Shown: positions 16,943 to 25,793 of the stretch, in pieces
Numbering within the stretch: position 1 is the stretch's first letter
Layout of the letters: every line of letters starts with the position of its first letter
NCBI GenBank assembly: GCA_963737365.1
Contig: CAVTSD010000007.1
Location: forward strand, 248,001-312,000
Reading direction: 5' to 3'
Source: Roseiarcus sp963737365
Lineage (GTDB): Bacteria; Pseudomonadota; Alphaproteobacteria; Rhizobiales; Beijerinckiaceae
Length of the DNA: 64,000 bases
Position numbers and translations under genes: made by a program
The notes under the pieces: generated by a model
What the model saw: only the letters and a program-made list of their open reading frames with translations
What the model was told of the DNA's origin: nothing
Databases searched by the model: none

Positions 16943-18451
16943 TCAGATCTCCGGCCGCAGAACGGTGCGGGCGACCGCGTCGCGCCAGCCACGATAGCGC
17001 GACTCGCGTTCGCTTCGCGCCATCGACGGCAGGAAGCTCGCCTGCCGCCGCCACGTCTTCGCGAACTCATCAGGCTCGGGGTAAAGGCCCCCTTGCCAGC
17101 CCGCGAGATAGCCAGCGCCGAGCGCGGTCGTCTCGAAAATCTCGGGGCGGTCGACTTGCGCGTCCAACATGTCGGCGAGGAATTGCATCGTCCAGTCGCT
17201 GGCGCTCATTCCACCGTCGATCCGGATGACGGAAGCAAATTCGCCGCCCCATAAGCCAGAGGAATCGGCGCGCATCGCGTCGATGAGGTCGCGCGTCTGA
17301 TAGCCGACGCTTTCCAACGCCCCGCGCACAATCTCTTTGCGCGTGGCGCCGCGCGTCAAGCCAAAGATGGCGGCGCGGGCCTCGCTATCCCAGTGAGGCG
17401 CGCCAAGGCCGGTGAAGGCCGGCACGAGATAGACCTGCTGGCGTGGGTCGGAACTCGCCGCGAGTTCGCCCGCTTCGGCAGCCGTCGCCAGAACGCCGAG
17501 GCCGTCGCGCAACCATTGCACCGTCGCGCCCGCCGAGAAGATCGATCCCTCGAGCGCATAGGTGCGCTTGCCGCCGAACTGGTAGGCGATGGTCGTCAGC
17601 AATTTGTGCGTCGACTCGACCGCCTTGTCGCCGGTGTTGGCGAGAACGAAGCATCCCGTCCCATAAGTCGACTTGACCATTCCTGGGCGAAAGCAAGCCT
17701 GTCCTATCAGCGCCGCCTGCTGATCTCCGGCGACGCCGCGGATGGGGATCGCAGCGCCCAGATATTCGGCCGCCGCCTCGCCGAATTCGGCGGCGCAATC
17801 CTTCACCTCCGGCAACATCGAGCTTGGGATTCGGAAGAGCGCGAGCAGGTCGTCGTCCCACGCGCCCGAATGAATGTTGAACAGCAGCGTCCTCGAAGCG
17901 TTGGTGGCGTCGGTGACGTGAACTTTGCCGTTTGTCAGGCGCCATATGAGAAAGCTGTCGACGGTGCCGAAGGCGAGGTCTCCGCGTTCCGCTTCAGCGC
18001 GCGCGCCGGGAACATTGTCGAGGATCCAGGCGATCTTCGTGGCCGAGAAATAAGGGTCGAGCAGCAGCCCGGCGCGCTTGGAGACGAGCGGCTCGCACCC
18101 GCGTTCCTTGAGTTCCGCGCAAAGCGGCGCGGTGCGGCGATCCTGCCAGACAATCGCATTGTGGATCGGACGGCCAGTCTTCCGGCTCCAGACGAGCGTC
18201 GTTTCGCGCTGGTTGGTGATCCCGAGGCCGGCGAGCGCGCTTGGCTCGACGCCAGCCCTCGATAGAGCCTGCCGCGCTGTCGAGAGGGTGGTTCGCCAGA
18301 GCGACTCGGGGTCATGCTCGACCCAGCCTCCTTGAGGAAAGATTTGTGGGAACTCCTCCTGCGCCATGGCGACGAGCTCGGCGCCTGAGCCGAAAATGAT
18401 CGAGCGCGTCGAGGTCGTGCCCTGATCAACGACGAGAACATGCCCAGTCAT
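16943..18451 (-). CDS. glpK: Glycerol kinase
   Basis: A 502-residue FGGY-family kinase of normal length. The N-terminal phosphate loop VDQGTTSTRSIIF, GITNQRETTLVW, IVWQDRRTA, the DATNASRTLLFNI segment, GVAGDQQAALIGQ and the C-terminal RIDGGMSASDWTMQFLADML are all present. It phosphorylates glycerol to glycerol 3-phosphate with ATP. The start is fixed by GGGAGGA eight bases upstream. No glpF or glpD is in the window. Confidence 0.96.
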   Translation of the reverse strand: MTGHVLVVDQGTTSTRSIIFGSGAELVAMAQEEFPQIFPQGGWVEHDPESLWRTTLSTARQALSRAGVEPSALAGLGITNQRETTLVWSRKTGRPIHNAIVWQDRRTAPLCAELKERGCEPLVSKRAGLLLDPYFSATKIAWILDNVPGARAEAERGDLAFGTVDSFLIWRLTNGKVHVTDATNASRTLLFNIHSGAWDDDLLALFRIPSSMLPEVKDCAAEFGEAAAEYLGAAIPIRGVAGDQQAALIGQACFRPGMVKSTYGTGCFVLANTGDKAVESTHKLLTTIAYQFGGKRTYALEGSIFSAGATVQWLRDGLGVLATAAEAGELAASSDPRQQVYLVPAFTGLGAPHWDSEARAAIFGLTRGATRKEIVRGALESVGYQTRDLIDAMRADSSGLWGGEFASVIRIDGGMSASDWTMQFLADMLDAQVDRPEIFETTALGAGYLAGWQGGLYPEPDEFAKTWRRQASFLPSMARSERESRYRGWRDAVARTVLRPEI

Positions 18452-18593
18452 GTTTGAATATCCTCCCTCAACGCGAAGGGCCGGGCGCTTAAGCCCGACG
18501 CGGCTCGCGAGCCAAGTCTATCAGTGCGATGTGTTCGGCGCAGCCGCGGTCCAGATCCTCGAGAAATGTCACCAGAAGACGACCGCCGCTCTG

Positions 18594-19968
18594 CTAGGTC
18601 GCAACGGACTCAGGCTGCCTTTCGAGGAGATGCGACAGGAACGCGAGCCCGCGCTCGACTTGCGAGCGCGTAATCGGGCCGCCGAGTCCGACGCGCACCG
18701 CTTCGGGCGGCGCGCCATTCGCGGCGAAGGCGTCGCTCGGAACGACGCCGAGACCGCTCGTCCGCGCCTGGCTCACGAAGACCGAGCGGGTCCAGCCGTT
18801 GCGCATCGGTAGCCAGATGTTGAAGCTCAAGGGATCGGAGAGATACGAGCCCGGCTCCAGCGCCTTAGCGGCTATGCGCTCTCGTGCGATGCTTTCCGAC
18901 CGAATGAATCGCAGGATCGTGTCGGCGGTGCCGTCGTTGATCCATCGCGTTGCGACCGCCGCCGAGATCGGCGAGGCCATCACGCAGAGCGCGCGCATCG
19001 CGCTGTTGAACGACCACGCGGCCGGGGGGTCCGGCGCGACGACATAAGCCAGACGCAGGCCGGCGCCGATGCATTTCGCGAGGCCTGCTATGTGCCAGCA
19101 GATATCGGGCGCGATCGCGGCGAGCGGGGGCGGCCCATGCGTCGGAATGAAGCCATAGGCGTCATCTTCGACGATCGGGATCTGGAAACGGCGTGCGAGC
19201 GAGCAGATGGCGGCGCGTCGGCGTTCGGGGATGGTGATGGTTTTCGGGTTCTGCAAGGTCGGGTTCAGATAGATCGCCTTCGGCGCATGGCGGCGCACGG
19301 CCTCCTCGAGCGCCTCCGGGATGACGCCGTCGCCGTCCATCTCGACGCCGATCAGCTGCAACCCGAGTTGCGCGCAGATCGAGCGCACGCCTGGATAGGT
19401 GATCGCCTCGCATAGAACCGTGTCTCCGGCCCGCGCCAGCAGGCTGAAGATGCCGACCATCGCGCCATGCGCGCCAGGGGCGAGGAAGATGCGCTCCTGC
19501 GAAGGAACGAGCGCGCGGCGTCCGAGCCAGCTCGCGGCGGCGTCGCGGTCCATCGGCGATCCGCCGAAGCCCTGGTAGCGCAGCAATGAATTCGAGATCG
19601 GCCGCGACGCTCGCGAACCCCTCCCGCATTCGCGCGAGCAATTCGGGATCGTCCGGCTCGGGCGGCATGTTCATGGTGAAGTCGGCGCGCGAGCGCTGCG
19701 GGCCGGCGTCGCCGCGAACCGAGGCGTGCCGCCGAACGAAAGTGCCGCGTCCGACGACGGATTCGACGAGACCCCGCTTTCCCGCCTCGACATAGCCTCG
19801 CGCGACGGTGGTGAAGTCGAGCGCCAGGCGTCCGGCCAAGTCTCGCTGCGGCGGCAGGCGATCCCCCGGCGCCAGGCGTCCGGCCGTTACGTCGGCCGCA
19901 ATGGCATCGGCGATGGCGAGGTATTTTGGGCCCTCGCGACCCTGCAGGACCGGCGCCCAGGACTTCAT
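18594..19968 (-). CDS. MocR-type GntR/aminotransferase transcriptional regulator (frameshift)
   Basis: The N-terminal part, read from 19968, is a GntR winged helix (PKYLAIADAIAADVTAGRLAPGDRLPPQRDLA, TVARGYVEAGKRGLV). The C-terminal part, read in the next frame from about 19586, is an aminotransferase-I fold (LLRYQGFGGSPMDRDAAASWLG, YLNPTLQNPKTITIPERRR, IVEDDAYGFIP, IAGLAKCIGAGLRLAYV), where Lys in LAKCIGAGLR would hold PLP. One extra A near 19584 separates them. MocR regulators sense PLP or amino compounds. It is divergent from nitB, and repeats in the shared gap are its likely binding sites, so it is the prime candidate for local control of the Nit1C cluster. Confidence 0.85.
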
Positions 19969-20096
19969 CGCGGTCTAGCCAATAGCCGGCAGGCGGAATT
20001 GACTGGAGATTGTTGGACGCCGGGCGCCTCGCCTTGGGGCGCCGGAACGCCGCAGAAATTGGCCTCAATTTTCGCACTTGATGGGATGAGAGCGAT

Positions 20097-20153
20097 ATTG
20101 ACTGTAAACTTTATGCGATTCACTCGATTTTGACCCCAACATTGACCGCAAAC
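20097..20153 (+). promoter_or_regulatory. Repeated motif upstream of nitB, candidate MocR binding sites
   Basis: ATTGACTGTAAAC at 20097-20109 and ATTGACCGCAAAC at 20141-20153 differ at only two positions and lie 44 bases apart. A shorter degenerate copy, TTTGACCCCAAC, lies at 20129-20140, directly before the second. MocR proteins commonly bind direct repeats, and the last copy ends five bases before the sigma-54 promoter. Confidence 0.5.
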
Positions 20154-20157
20154 ATGA

Positions 20158-20173
20158 TGGCACGGCCATTGCA
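20158..20173 (+). promoter_or_regulatory. Sigma-54 (-24/-12) promoter of the Nit1C cluster
   Basis: TGGCACGGCCATTGCA matches the RpoN consensus TGGCACG-N4-TTGCA at every fixed position. The -24 GG is at 20159-20160 and the -12 GC at 20171-20172, so transcription should begin near 20184, about 45 bases before nitB. Such promoters need an enhancer-binding activator such as NtrC; no convincing NtrC dyad was seen nearby. Confidence 0.8.
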
Positions 20174-20228
20174 CCACGTCCAGCAACGCCGGCGCAGGGA
20201 CCGGCACGCAAGGGAAAGGCCAGACACC

Positions 20229-20711
20229 ATGCCAGCGGTTACTCATCCGGCGCATAAGAAAGGCGACTCCTTCGTCGACTATGAGGAAAAGGTTTTCGAG
20301 GACGTCAAGGCGCAGCCCGGCGAGAAGGCCCTCGTGACGTTTCACACCGTCGCCTTCGAAGGCTCGATCGGCCTCGTCAATCTGCTTCAGGCGACGCGCC
20401 TTCAGCGCAAAGGCTTCGATACTTCGATTCTGCTCTACGGACCGGGCGTCACCCTCGGCGTCCAGCGCGGCTTTCCCAAGATTGGCGACGAAGCCTTTCC
20501 GGGGGCTCAGAACTTCAACAACCAGATCACAAAGTTCATCGCCGAGGGCGGCAAGGTTTATGCCTGCCGCTTCGCGCTGCAGGCGCTCTATGGCCACGGC
20601 GAGCCGTCGTTGATCGAAGGAATCCGGCCGATCAGTCCCCTCGATGTGCTCGATCTCGTGCTGCTCCATCGCCGCGACAACGCCTTCATCCTCGACACCT
20701 GGACGCTCTGA
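20229..20711 (+). CDS. NitB, MSMEG_0572/sll0783-family nitrogen starvation protein
   Basis: A 160-residue protein beginning MPAVTHPAHKKGDSFVDYEEKV. The core (PGEKALVTFHTVAFEGSIGL, LYGPGVTLGVQRGFPKIG, NNQITKFIAEGGKVYACRFALQ) resembles a DsrE-like fold, with one conserved Cys in YACRFALQALYG. The family is restricted to Nit1C-type clusters and its activity is unknown. The start at 20229 is chosen because it gives the usual N-terminus and lies downstream of the sigma-54 promoter. It is the first gene of the cluster. Confidence 0.85.
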   Translation: MPAVTHPAHKKGDSFVDYEEKVFEDVKAQPGEKALVTFHTVAFEGSIGLVNLLQATRLQRKGFDTSILLYGPGVTLGVQRGFPKIGDEAFPGAQNFNNQITKFIAEGGKVYACRFALQALYGHGEPSLIEGIRPISPLDVLDLVLLHRRDNAFILDTWTL

Positions 20712-20761
20712 CGGCTCCAACGCCGGGCCCGCTTGGGCCCGCCACTACAAACGAGAACGCG

Positions 20762-21788
20762 ATGGCAAAGAAGCAAAAAGTGCGCGCCGCGGCGGTTCAG
20801 ATCGCGCCCGATCTGACGTCGGGCGCGGCGACGCTCGAGCGCGTGATCGCCGCGATCGACGAAGCGGCGGGGAAGGGCGCCGAGTTCATCGTCTTCCCCG
20901 AGACCTTCGTCCCTTGGTACCCTTACTTCTCCTTTGTCACGCCGCCCGTCCAGAGCGGCGCAGAGCACATCCGTCTCTATGAGCACGCCATTGCGGCGCC
21001 AGGTCCGGAGACGGATCGGGTCGCGGCGGCGGCGCGCAAGCACGGCGCGGTCGTCGTCCTCGGAATCAACGAGCGCGACCACGGAACGCTCTATAATACG
21101 CAGCTCGTGTTCGACGCCGACGGCGCGCTGAAATTGAAGCGGCGGAAGATCACGCCGACCTTCCATGAGCGGATGATCTGGGGCCAGGGCGACGGCTCGG
21201 GTCTCACGGTGGTCGACACCGCCGTGGGCCGCGTGGGCGCGCTCGCCTGCTGGGAGCATTACAACCCCCTCGCTCGCTATGCGCTGATGGCGCAGCATGA
21301 GGAGATTCACGCCGCGCAGTTTCCAGGCTCGCTGGTCGGCCCGATCTTCGCCGAGCAGATCGAAGTCGACGATCCGCCATCACGCGCTCGAAAGCGGCTG
21401 CTTTGTCGTCAACGCCACAGGGTGGCTCACCGAAGCGCAGATCGCCTCGATCACCCCGAACGAGGCTTTGCAGCGGGGGCTGCGCGGCGGATGCATGACC
21501 GCGATCATCTCGCCCGAGGGTCGCCATCTCGCGCCGCCGCTGACCGAAGGCGAAGGCATCCTCGTCGCCGACCTCGATCTTTCCCTCATCGTCAAGCGCA
21601 AGCGGATGATGGATTCCGTCGGCCATTACGCGCGCCCCGAACTGATCAGCGTCCAGCTCGATCAGCGTCCGGCCCGTCCTTTGCATCTCACGCCCGAGCC
21701 CGCGCTATCCGCCGAAGGAGATGGCCATGCGCCTTCCGACAGAACAACTGATCAACGAGTTGCAGAGCTTTGGCGTTCGGCTGGCTGA
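20762..21788 (+). CDS. NitC, Nit6803/sll0784-type nitrilase (frameshift)
   Basis: A carbon-nitrogen hydrolase of about 341 residues once corrected. The triad is visible: Glu47 (VFPETFVPWYPY), Lys129 (KRRKITPTFHER) and Cys163 (GALACWEHYNPL). The second part (RHHALESGCFVVNATGWLT, GGCMTAIISPEGRHLAPPL, DSVGHYARPE) is in the next frame. One extra base at about 21366-21369 (GTCGACG) separates them. The corrected frame runs 62 bases into nitD, so the C-terminus is uncertain. It would hydrolyse nitriles to acids and ammonia. In Pseudomonas, Nit1C genes have been linked to growth on cyanide as a nitrogen source. Confidence 0.88.
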
Positions 21789-22833
21789 CCCGAAGGCGGG
21801 CGTCGAAAGCCGCCGCGGCGGCGCAGGCCCTTCTGATCATAAAGCGCTGACGATTGACGGCGTGACGGTCATGGCGCCGGTGCATACCGCGCCGGCCTTC
21901 GACAGCCCTTACGTCGTCGAGAAACCCGACTCCTTTGGCGCGAGCCGCATCCTGCGCGACGGCTTTGCCGTCGCCGAAGTGCGCTTCCCGGCGCGACCGC
22001 GATTTTATGATCTGAAGACCGAGGACGGCGTCCCGTATTCCCACATTGCGACGCTGCACGGCCGCGATGTCCTTGCAACCACGGTCCTCCAGACCTGCAT
22101 CCGCTACCAGAGCCGCACCAAGACCTGCCAGTTCTGCGCCATCGGCCAGTCGCTTGCGGCAGGCCGGACCGTCGAGCGCAAGACGCCCGCTCAACTCGCC
22201 GAAGTCGCGCGGGCGGCGGTCGAGCTCGACGGCGTGAAGCACATGGTGATGACGACCGGCACGCCGCCTGGCCGTGATCGTGGCGCGGCCATTCTTTGCG
22301 AAAGTGCGGCGGCGGTGAAAGCCGCCGTCGATCTGCCGATCCAGGCGCAATGCGAGCCGCCCGAGGACGACGTTTGGTTCGAACGCCTTGCGCAAGCAGG
22401 TGTGGACAGTCTCGGCATGCATCTCGAGGTCGTCACGCCGGAGCTGCGGCGCAAACTGATGCCGGGCAAGTCCGAGGTCCCTGTCGAGCGTTACTTCGAA
22501 GCCTTCGCCGCGGCGGTCCCCGTCTTCGGCCGAGGCCAGGTTTCGACCTATATCCTCGCGGGGCTCGGCGACTCGGCGGACGCCATCCTCGAAACCTGCG
22601 GGCGGTTGGTCGCGCTCGGCGTCTATCCGTTCGTCGTTCCCTTCGTGCCGATCTCGGGCACCCCGCTCGAAAGCCATGCGGGACCGGCCCCCGAATTCAT
22701 GCACGCGATCCTGAACCCGCTCGCCGCCATGCTCGCCGCGAGCGGGCTGAGAGCGTCGGACATCAAGGCTGGATGCGGCAAGTGCGGCGCCTGTTCGGCG
22801 CTCTCGACCTACGAGCGGAGGCTTGCGTCGTGA
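21727..22833 (+). CDS. NitD, MSMEG_0568/sll0785-family radical SAM protein
   Basis: A 368-residue radical SAM protein. The start at 21727 (MRLPTEQ) lies six bases after AAGGAG, while the ATG at 21721 touches it. The cluster Cys residues are at about 124, 134 and 137 (TCIRYQSRTKTCQFC), spaced CX9CX2C instead of CX3CX2C. The GG motif region (MVMTTGTPPGRDRG) and a glycine-rich ILAGLGDS strand follow. A second Cys set, CGKCGAC, sits near the C-terminus and could bind an auxiliary cluster. Its substrate is unknown. Its stop overlaps the nitE start in a GTGA junction. Confidence 0.88.
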   Translation: MRLPTEQLINELQSFGVRLADPKAGVESRRGGAGPSDHKALTIDGVTVMAPVHTAPAFDSPYVVEKPDSFGASRILRDGFAVAEVRFPARPRFYDLKTEDGVPYSHIATLHGRDVLATTVLQTCIRYQSRTKTCQFCAIGQSLAAGRTVERKTPAQLAEVARAAVELDGVKHMVMTTGTPPGRDRGAAILCESAAAVKAAVDLPIQAQCEPPEDDVWFERLAQAGVDSLGMHLEVVTPELRRKLMPGKSEVPVERYFEAFAAAVPVFGRGQVSTYILAGLGDSADAILETCGRLVALGVYPFVVPFVPISGTPLESHAGPAPEFMHAILNPLAAMLAASGLRASDIKAGCGKCGACSALSTYERRLAS

Positions 22834-23370
22834 TCTTCGAGCCGTTCGAACGGTTCAGCGCAAGCGAGTTCCGCGTCAAATTCGCCGCTTCGCGCTGGGA
22901 GCGCGAAGGCGCCTATACGTTGAGGCGGCAGGTTTTCTGTGGAGAGCAGGGCTTGTTCGAGGCAAGACGATCGCGACGCGGTCGATGATTACGCGATCAC
23001 GCTCGTCGCCCTATCGATGCTTGGCGTCGCGGCCGACCAGGTGGTCGGCACGGTGCGCATTCACGAGGACGAACCGGGCGTCTGGCGCGGCTCACGGCTC
23101 GCGGTGGCCCGAGAATACAGGCGCATCGGCGCGATCGGCGCGACCCTTATCCGGCTCGCCGTTTCCTCCGCGCATGCGATGGGCTGTCGGAGCTTTCTCG
23201 CCCATGTGCAGGCCCAGAACGCGCCGCTCTTTCAGCAGATGAACTGGGATACGATGGCCGAGGTCGAACTGCACGGCCGGCCGCATGTGAAGATGCGCGC
23301 CGACCTCGACTTTTATCCGCCGTGCCATACGCCCGAGATCGGCTACGTCGCGCTGAGGAAGGCGGCCTGA
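22830..23370 (+). CDS. NitE, MSMEG_0567/sll0786-family GNAT acetyltransferase (frameshift)
   Basis: The first 45 codons from the GTG at 22830 give EFRVKFAASRWEREGAYTLRRQVFCGEQGLFE. The rest, in the next frame, gives DDRDAVDDYAITLVALS, VVGTVRIHEDEPGVWRGSRLAVAREYRRIGAIGATLI and NAPLFQQMNW, a GNAT fold with the acetyl-CoA loop around AREYRRIGAIG. One extra A in the AA pair at 22964-22965 explains the break; without it the protein has about 179 residues. The GTG overlaps the nitD stop. The acyl acceptor is unknown. Confidence 0.83.
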
Positions 23371-23371
23371 C

Positions 23372-24347
23372 ATGGATGCGGCGACGCTCGAGGCGCTTGC
23401 GAACGGCTGAAGGCGAGTCCGGCGCTTGCCGCCAAAGCCGATATCGGCATCGTCGCGGCGCGGCTTGGGCCTCCGCAGGCGCGATCCCGGTCGGCGACGA
23501 TTGCGCCGCGATCCCCGATGGCGACGGGCATCTTCTCTTCGCCGCCGAGGGCTTCATCAGCGCGTTTGTCGACGCCGATCCCTGGTTTGCTGGCTGGTGC
23601 GGCGTGATGGTCAACTTAAGCGACGTCGCAGCGATGGGCGGCCGCCCGGTCGCCGTCGTCGACGTCATCTGGGCCGAGGGGGATGACGGGGCGAAGGCTG
23701 TTCTTGACGGCTTGCGGGCTGCGGCTAGCGCCTACGGCGTGCCGATCGTTGGCGGCCACACCAACCTGCATAATTTTGAGACGCATTTGGCGGTCGCCGT
23801 TCTTGGGCGCGCCGGCGAGCAGCTTTTGACGAGCTTCGACGCCGCGCCGGGCGATGTGCTGGTCATGGCTGTCGATAGGCGAGGGGCTTACCGCGAACCG
23901 TTCGACAATTTTCAGGCTGCGCTCGAGGCGCCGCCCGAGCGCCTGCGCGCCGATCTTGCGCTCTTGCCCGAGCTCGCCGAACGAAGTCTTTCGCGCGCCG
24001 CCAAGGACATCAGCCAGGGCGGGATTCCCGGCACGGCCGTCATGCTGGCCGAAAGCTCCGGCGTGTCGATCGCACTCGATCTCGACGCCATCGAGCCGCC
24101 GCCTGGCGTGGCGCTCGAGCGTTGGCTCAAGACTTTTCCGAGCTATGGTTTTCTCCTGTCCGTCGCGCCCGCAAATGTCGAGCCCGTGCTTTCGATGTTT
24201 CGCGCGCGCGGGCTGCATGCCGCGTCGATCGGCGAGGTCAGGCCGGGAAGCCAGGTCACGCTGCATTCAGAAGGACGAACCGCCCTCCTTCGCGACTTCG
24301 GCGCCGAGCGGCTGATGGGTTTCGGCGCGGGAGCGCGGGCCGCGTGA
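23372..24347 (+). CDS. NitF, sll0787-family AIR synthase-like protein (two frameshifts)
   Basis: The conserved body is GAIPVGDDCAAIPDGDGHLLFAAEG, WFAGWCGVMVNLSDVAAMGGRPVAVVD, VGGHTNLHN, DISQGGIPGTAVMLAESSGVSI: the PurM/SelD/ThiL fold with the Gly-Asp-Asp and Asn-Leu-Ser-Asp nucleotide-binding motifs. The N-terminus reads MDAATLEALA in one frame and ERLKASPALAAKADIGIVAARLG in a second. One missing G near 23401 and one missing base near 23468 reconcile all three frames into about 325 residues. It starts one base after the nitE stop. It may form an acyl phosphate or amidine by ATP use, which is inference from the fold. Confidence 0.85.
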
Positions 24348-25501
24348 GCCGCCCGCTTCGCCTCGCTATGCTGACGCATTCCACCCTTCCGCGCGGCGGC
24401 GTCGTTCACGCGATGAACCTCAGCGAGGCGCTCGAAGAGCTCGGCGTTGAGACCGTGCTGCACGCGCCCGACGCCGCCGGGTGCGGCTTCTTCCGCAAAC
24501 CGCGTTGCGCCGCAATCGCCTTTCTCGTCGGGCCCGTGCCGCGCGACACTGCGGACATGGTCGAACAGCGCATCGACGACTACCTCCGGTACTTTCGGCG
24601 GCCGGAGAACCGCGGCTTCGATCTCTATCACGCTCATGATGGGATCGGCGCCAACGCGCTTGCGACGCTCAAGGATGAGGGCCTGATACCCGCCTTCGTT
24701 CGCACCGTGCACCACATCGACGATTTCGCTGATCCGCGTCTCGTACGGCGGCAGGCCCGATCAATCCTCACATCGGACGCCTTGCTGGTCGTGAGCGCGC
24801 TTTGGCGGGATAACCTGATCGCCCGCTTCGGCCGCGAAGCCGACCTCGGCGGCAACGGCGTCGATGCTTGCCGATATTCCCCGCACGCTGATGGATCAGA
24901 CGCGGAGCTGAGACAACGTCTGGGGCTTGGGCCGGGCCCCGTCTTTCTCTCGATCGGCGGCGTCGAGGCGCGCAAGAACACGACCCGCATTCTTCAGGCT
25001 TTTGTCGAGGTTCATCGCGCCCGGCCCGACGCGCGCCTCGTCATCGCGGGGGGCGCGAGCCTGCTCGACCATCATGCCTATCAAGCCGCTTTCGGCCGGG
25101 AACTGACCGCGCTGGGCGAAGGGGCCTCGGCGGTATCGCTGCTTGGCCCTGTCGCCGATCCTGATATGCCGGCGCTCTATCGTCTCGCCTCGGCGCTTGT
25201 CTTCGCTTCGGTCAAGGAAGGTTTCGGCCTTTGCGTGCTCGAGGCGATGGCGAGCGGAACACCGGTGGTCGTTTCGCGGATCGCTCCCTTCGTTGATTAT
25301 CTCGATTCCTCCGACGCGCTCTGGTGCGATCCGGGCGACGCGTCATCAATCGCAGCGGCCATGCGCCAATCGCTGCGCCCGGACGTTGCAAACCGTCTTC
25401 GCGCGCGTGGCCCCGTCGTCGCCGCGCGGTTTAGCTGGCGGAACGTCGCTGAGCGCCACCTGCCGGTCTATCGCCGCCTGCGGGAGTTCGTCCATGCCTG
25501 A
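24344..25501 (+). CDS. MSMEG_0565-family glycosyltransferase of the Nit1C cluster
   Basis: A 385-residue GT-B glycosyltransferase, family 4 type. The N-terminal domain has LTHSTLPRGGVVHAMNLSEALEELGVETVLHAPD and YHAHDGIGANAL. The C-terminal domain has SIGGVEARKNTTRILQAF and the nucleotide-sugar Glu motif VKEGFGLCVLEAMASGTPVV. It starts with GTG at 24344, overlapping the nitF stop. This gene is present in many but not all Nit1C-type clusters and suggests that the product, or a carrier, is glycosylated. Confidence 0.86.
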   Translation: MSRPLRLAMLTHSTLPRGGVVHAMNLSEALEELGVETVLHAPDAAGCGFFRKPRCAAIAFLVGPVPRDTADMVEQRIDDYLRYFRRPENRGFDLYHAHDGIGANALATLKDEGLIPAFVRTVHHIDDFADPRLVRRQARSILTSDALLVVSALWRDNLIARFGREADLGGNGVDACRYSPHADGSDAELRQRLGLGPGPVFLSIGGVEARKNTTRILQAFVEVHRARPDARLVIAGGASLLDHHAYQAAFGRELTALGEGASAVSLLGPVADPDMPALYRLASALVFASVKEGFGLCVLEAMASGTPVVVSRIAPFVDYLDSSDALWCDPGDASSIAAAMRQSLRPDVANRLRARGPVVAARFSWRNVAERHLPVYRRLREFVHA

Positions 25502-25793
25502 GATGCGCTTCGTCGTTCGCTGGCCCGATGGGCGACAGGAGAGCTGTTACTCGCCCTCGCTCGTCGTCAGGGATTTTCTTCGCGAGGGCGACAGCTATTC
25601 CGTAGCGGACTTCGTGCAGCGCAGCCGCGAAGCGCTGCAAATCGCCTCGGCGCGAGTCGAGGCGAAGTACGGCCGCGCGTGCTCGCTGGCGCTCGGTCAA
25701 CTCGCCCGCATCGAAGCGAAAGCGGCGGAGTTCGAGGGCCAGGACGACGCGCGCGTCGCCTGCGAAACATTTCTCGATGGAGTTGCGAGATGA
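25494..25793 (+). CDS. NitG, MSMEG_0570-family small nitrogen starvation protein
   Basis: A 99-residue acidic protein (MPEMRFVVRWPDGRQESCYSPSLVV, YSVADFVQRSREALQIASARVEAKYGRACSLA). It matches the MSMEG_0570 family, which is found only in these clusters and has no known activity. The start overlaps the end of the glycosyltransferase gene by eight bases and its stop overlaps the start of nitH (ATGA), so the operon is translationally coupled here. One Cys in ESCYSPS and one in GRACSLA could be functional, but this is speculation. Confidence 0.85.
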   Translation: MPEMRFVVRWPDGRQESCYSPSLVVRDFLREGDSYSVADFVQRSREALQIASARVEAKYGRACSLALGQLARIEAKAAEFEGQDDARVACETFLDGVAR

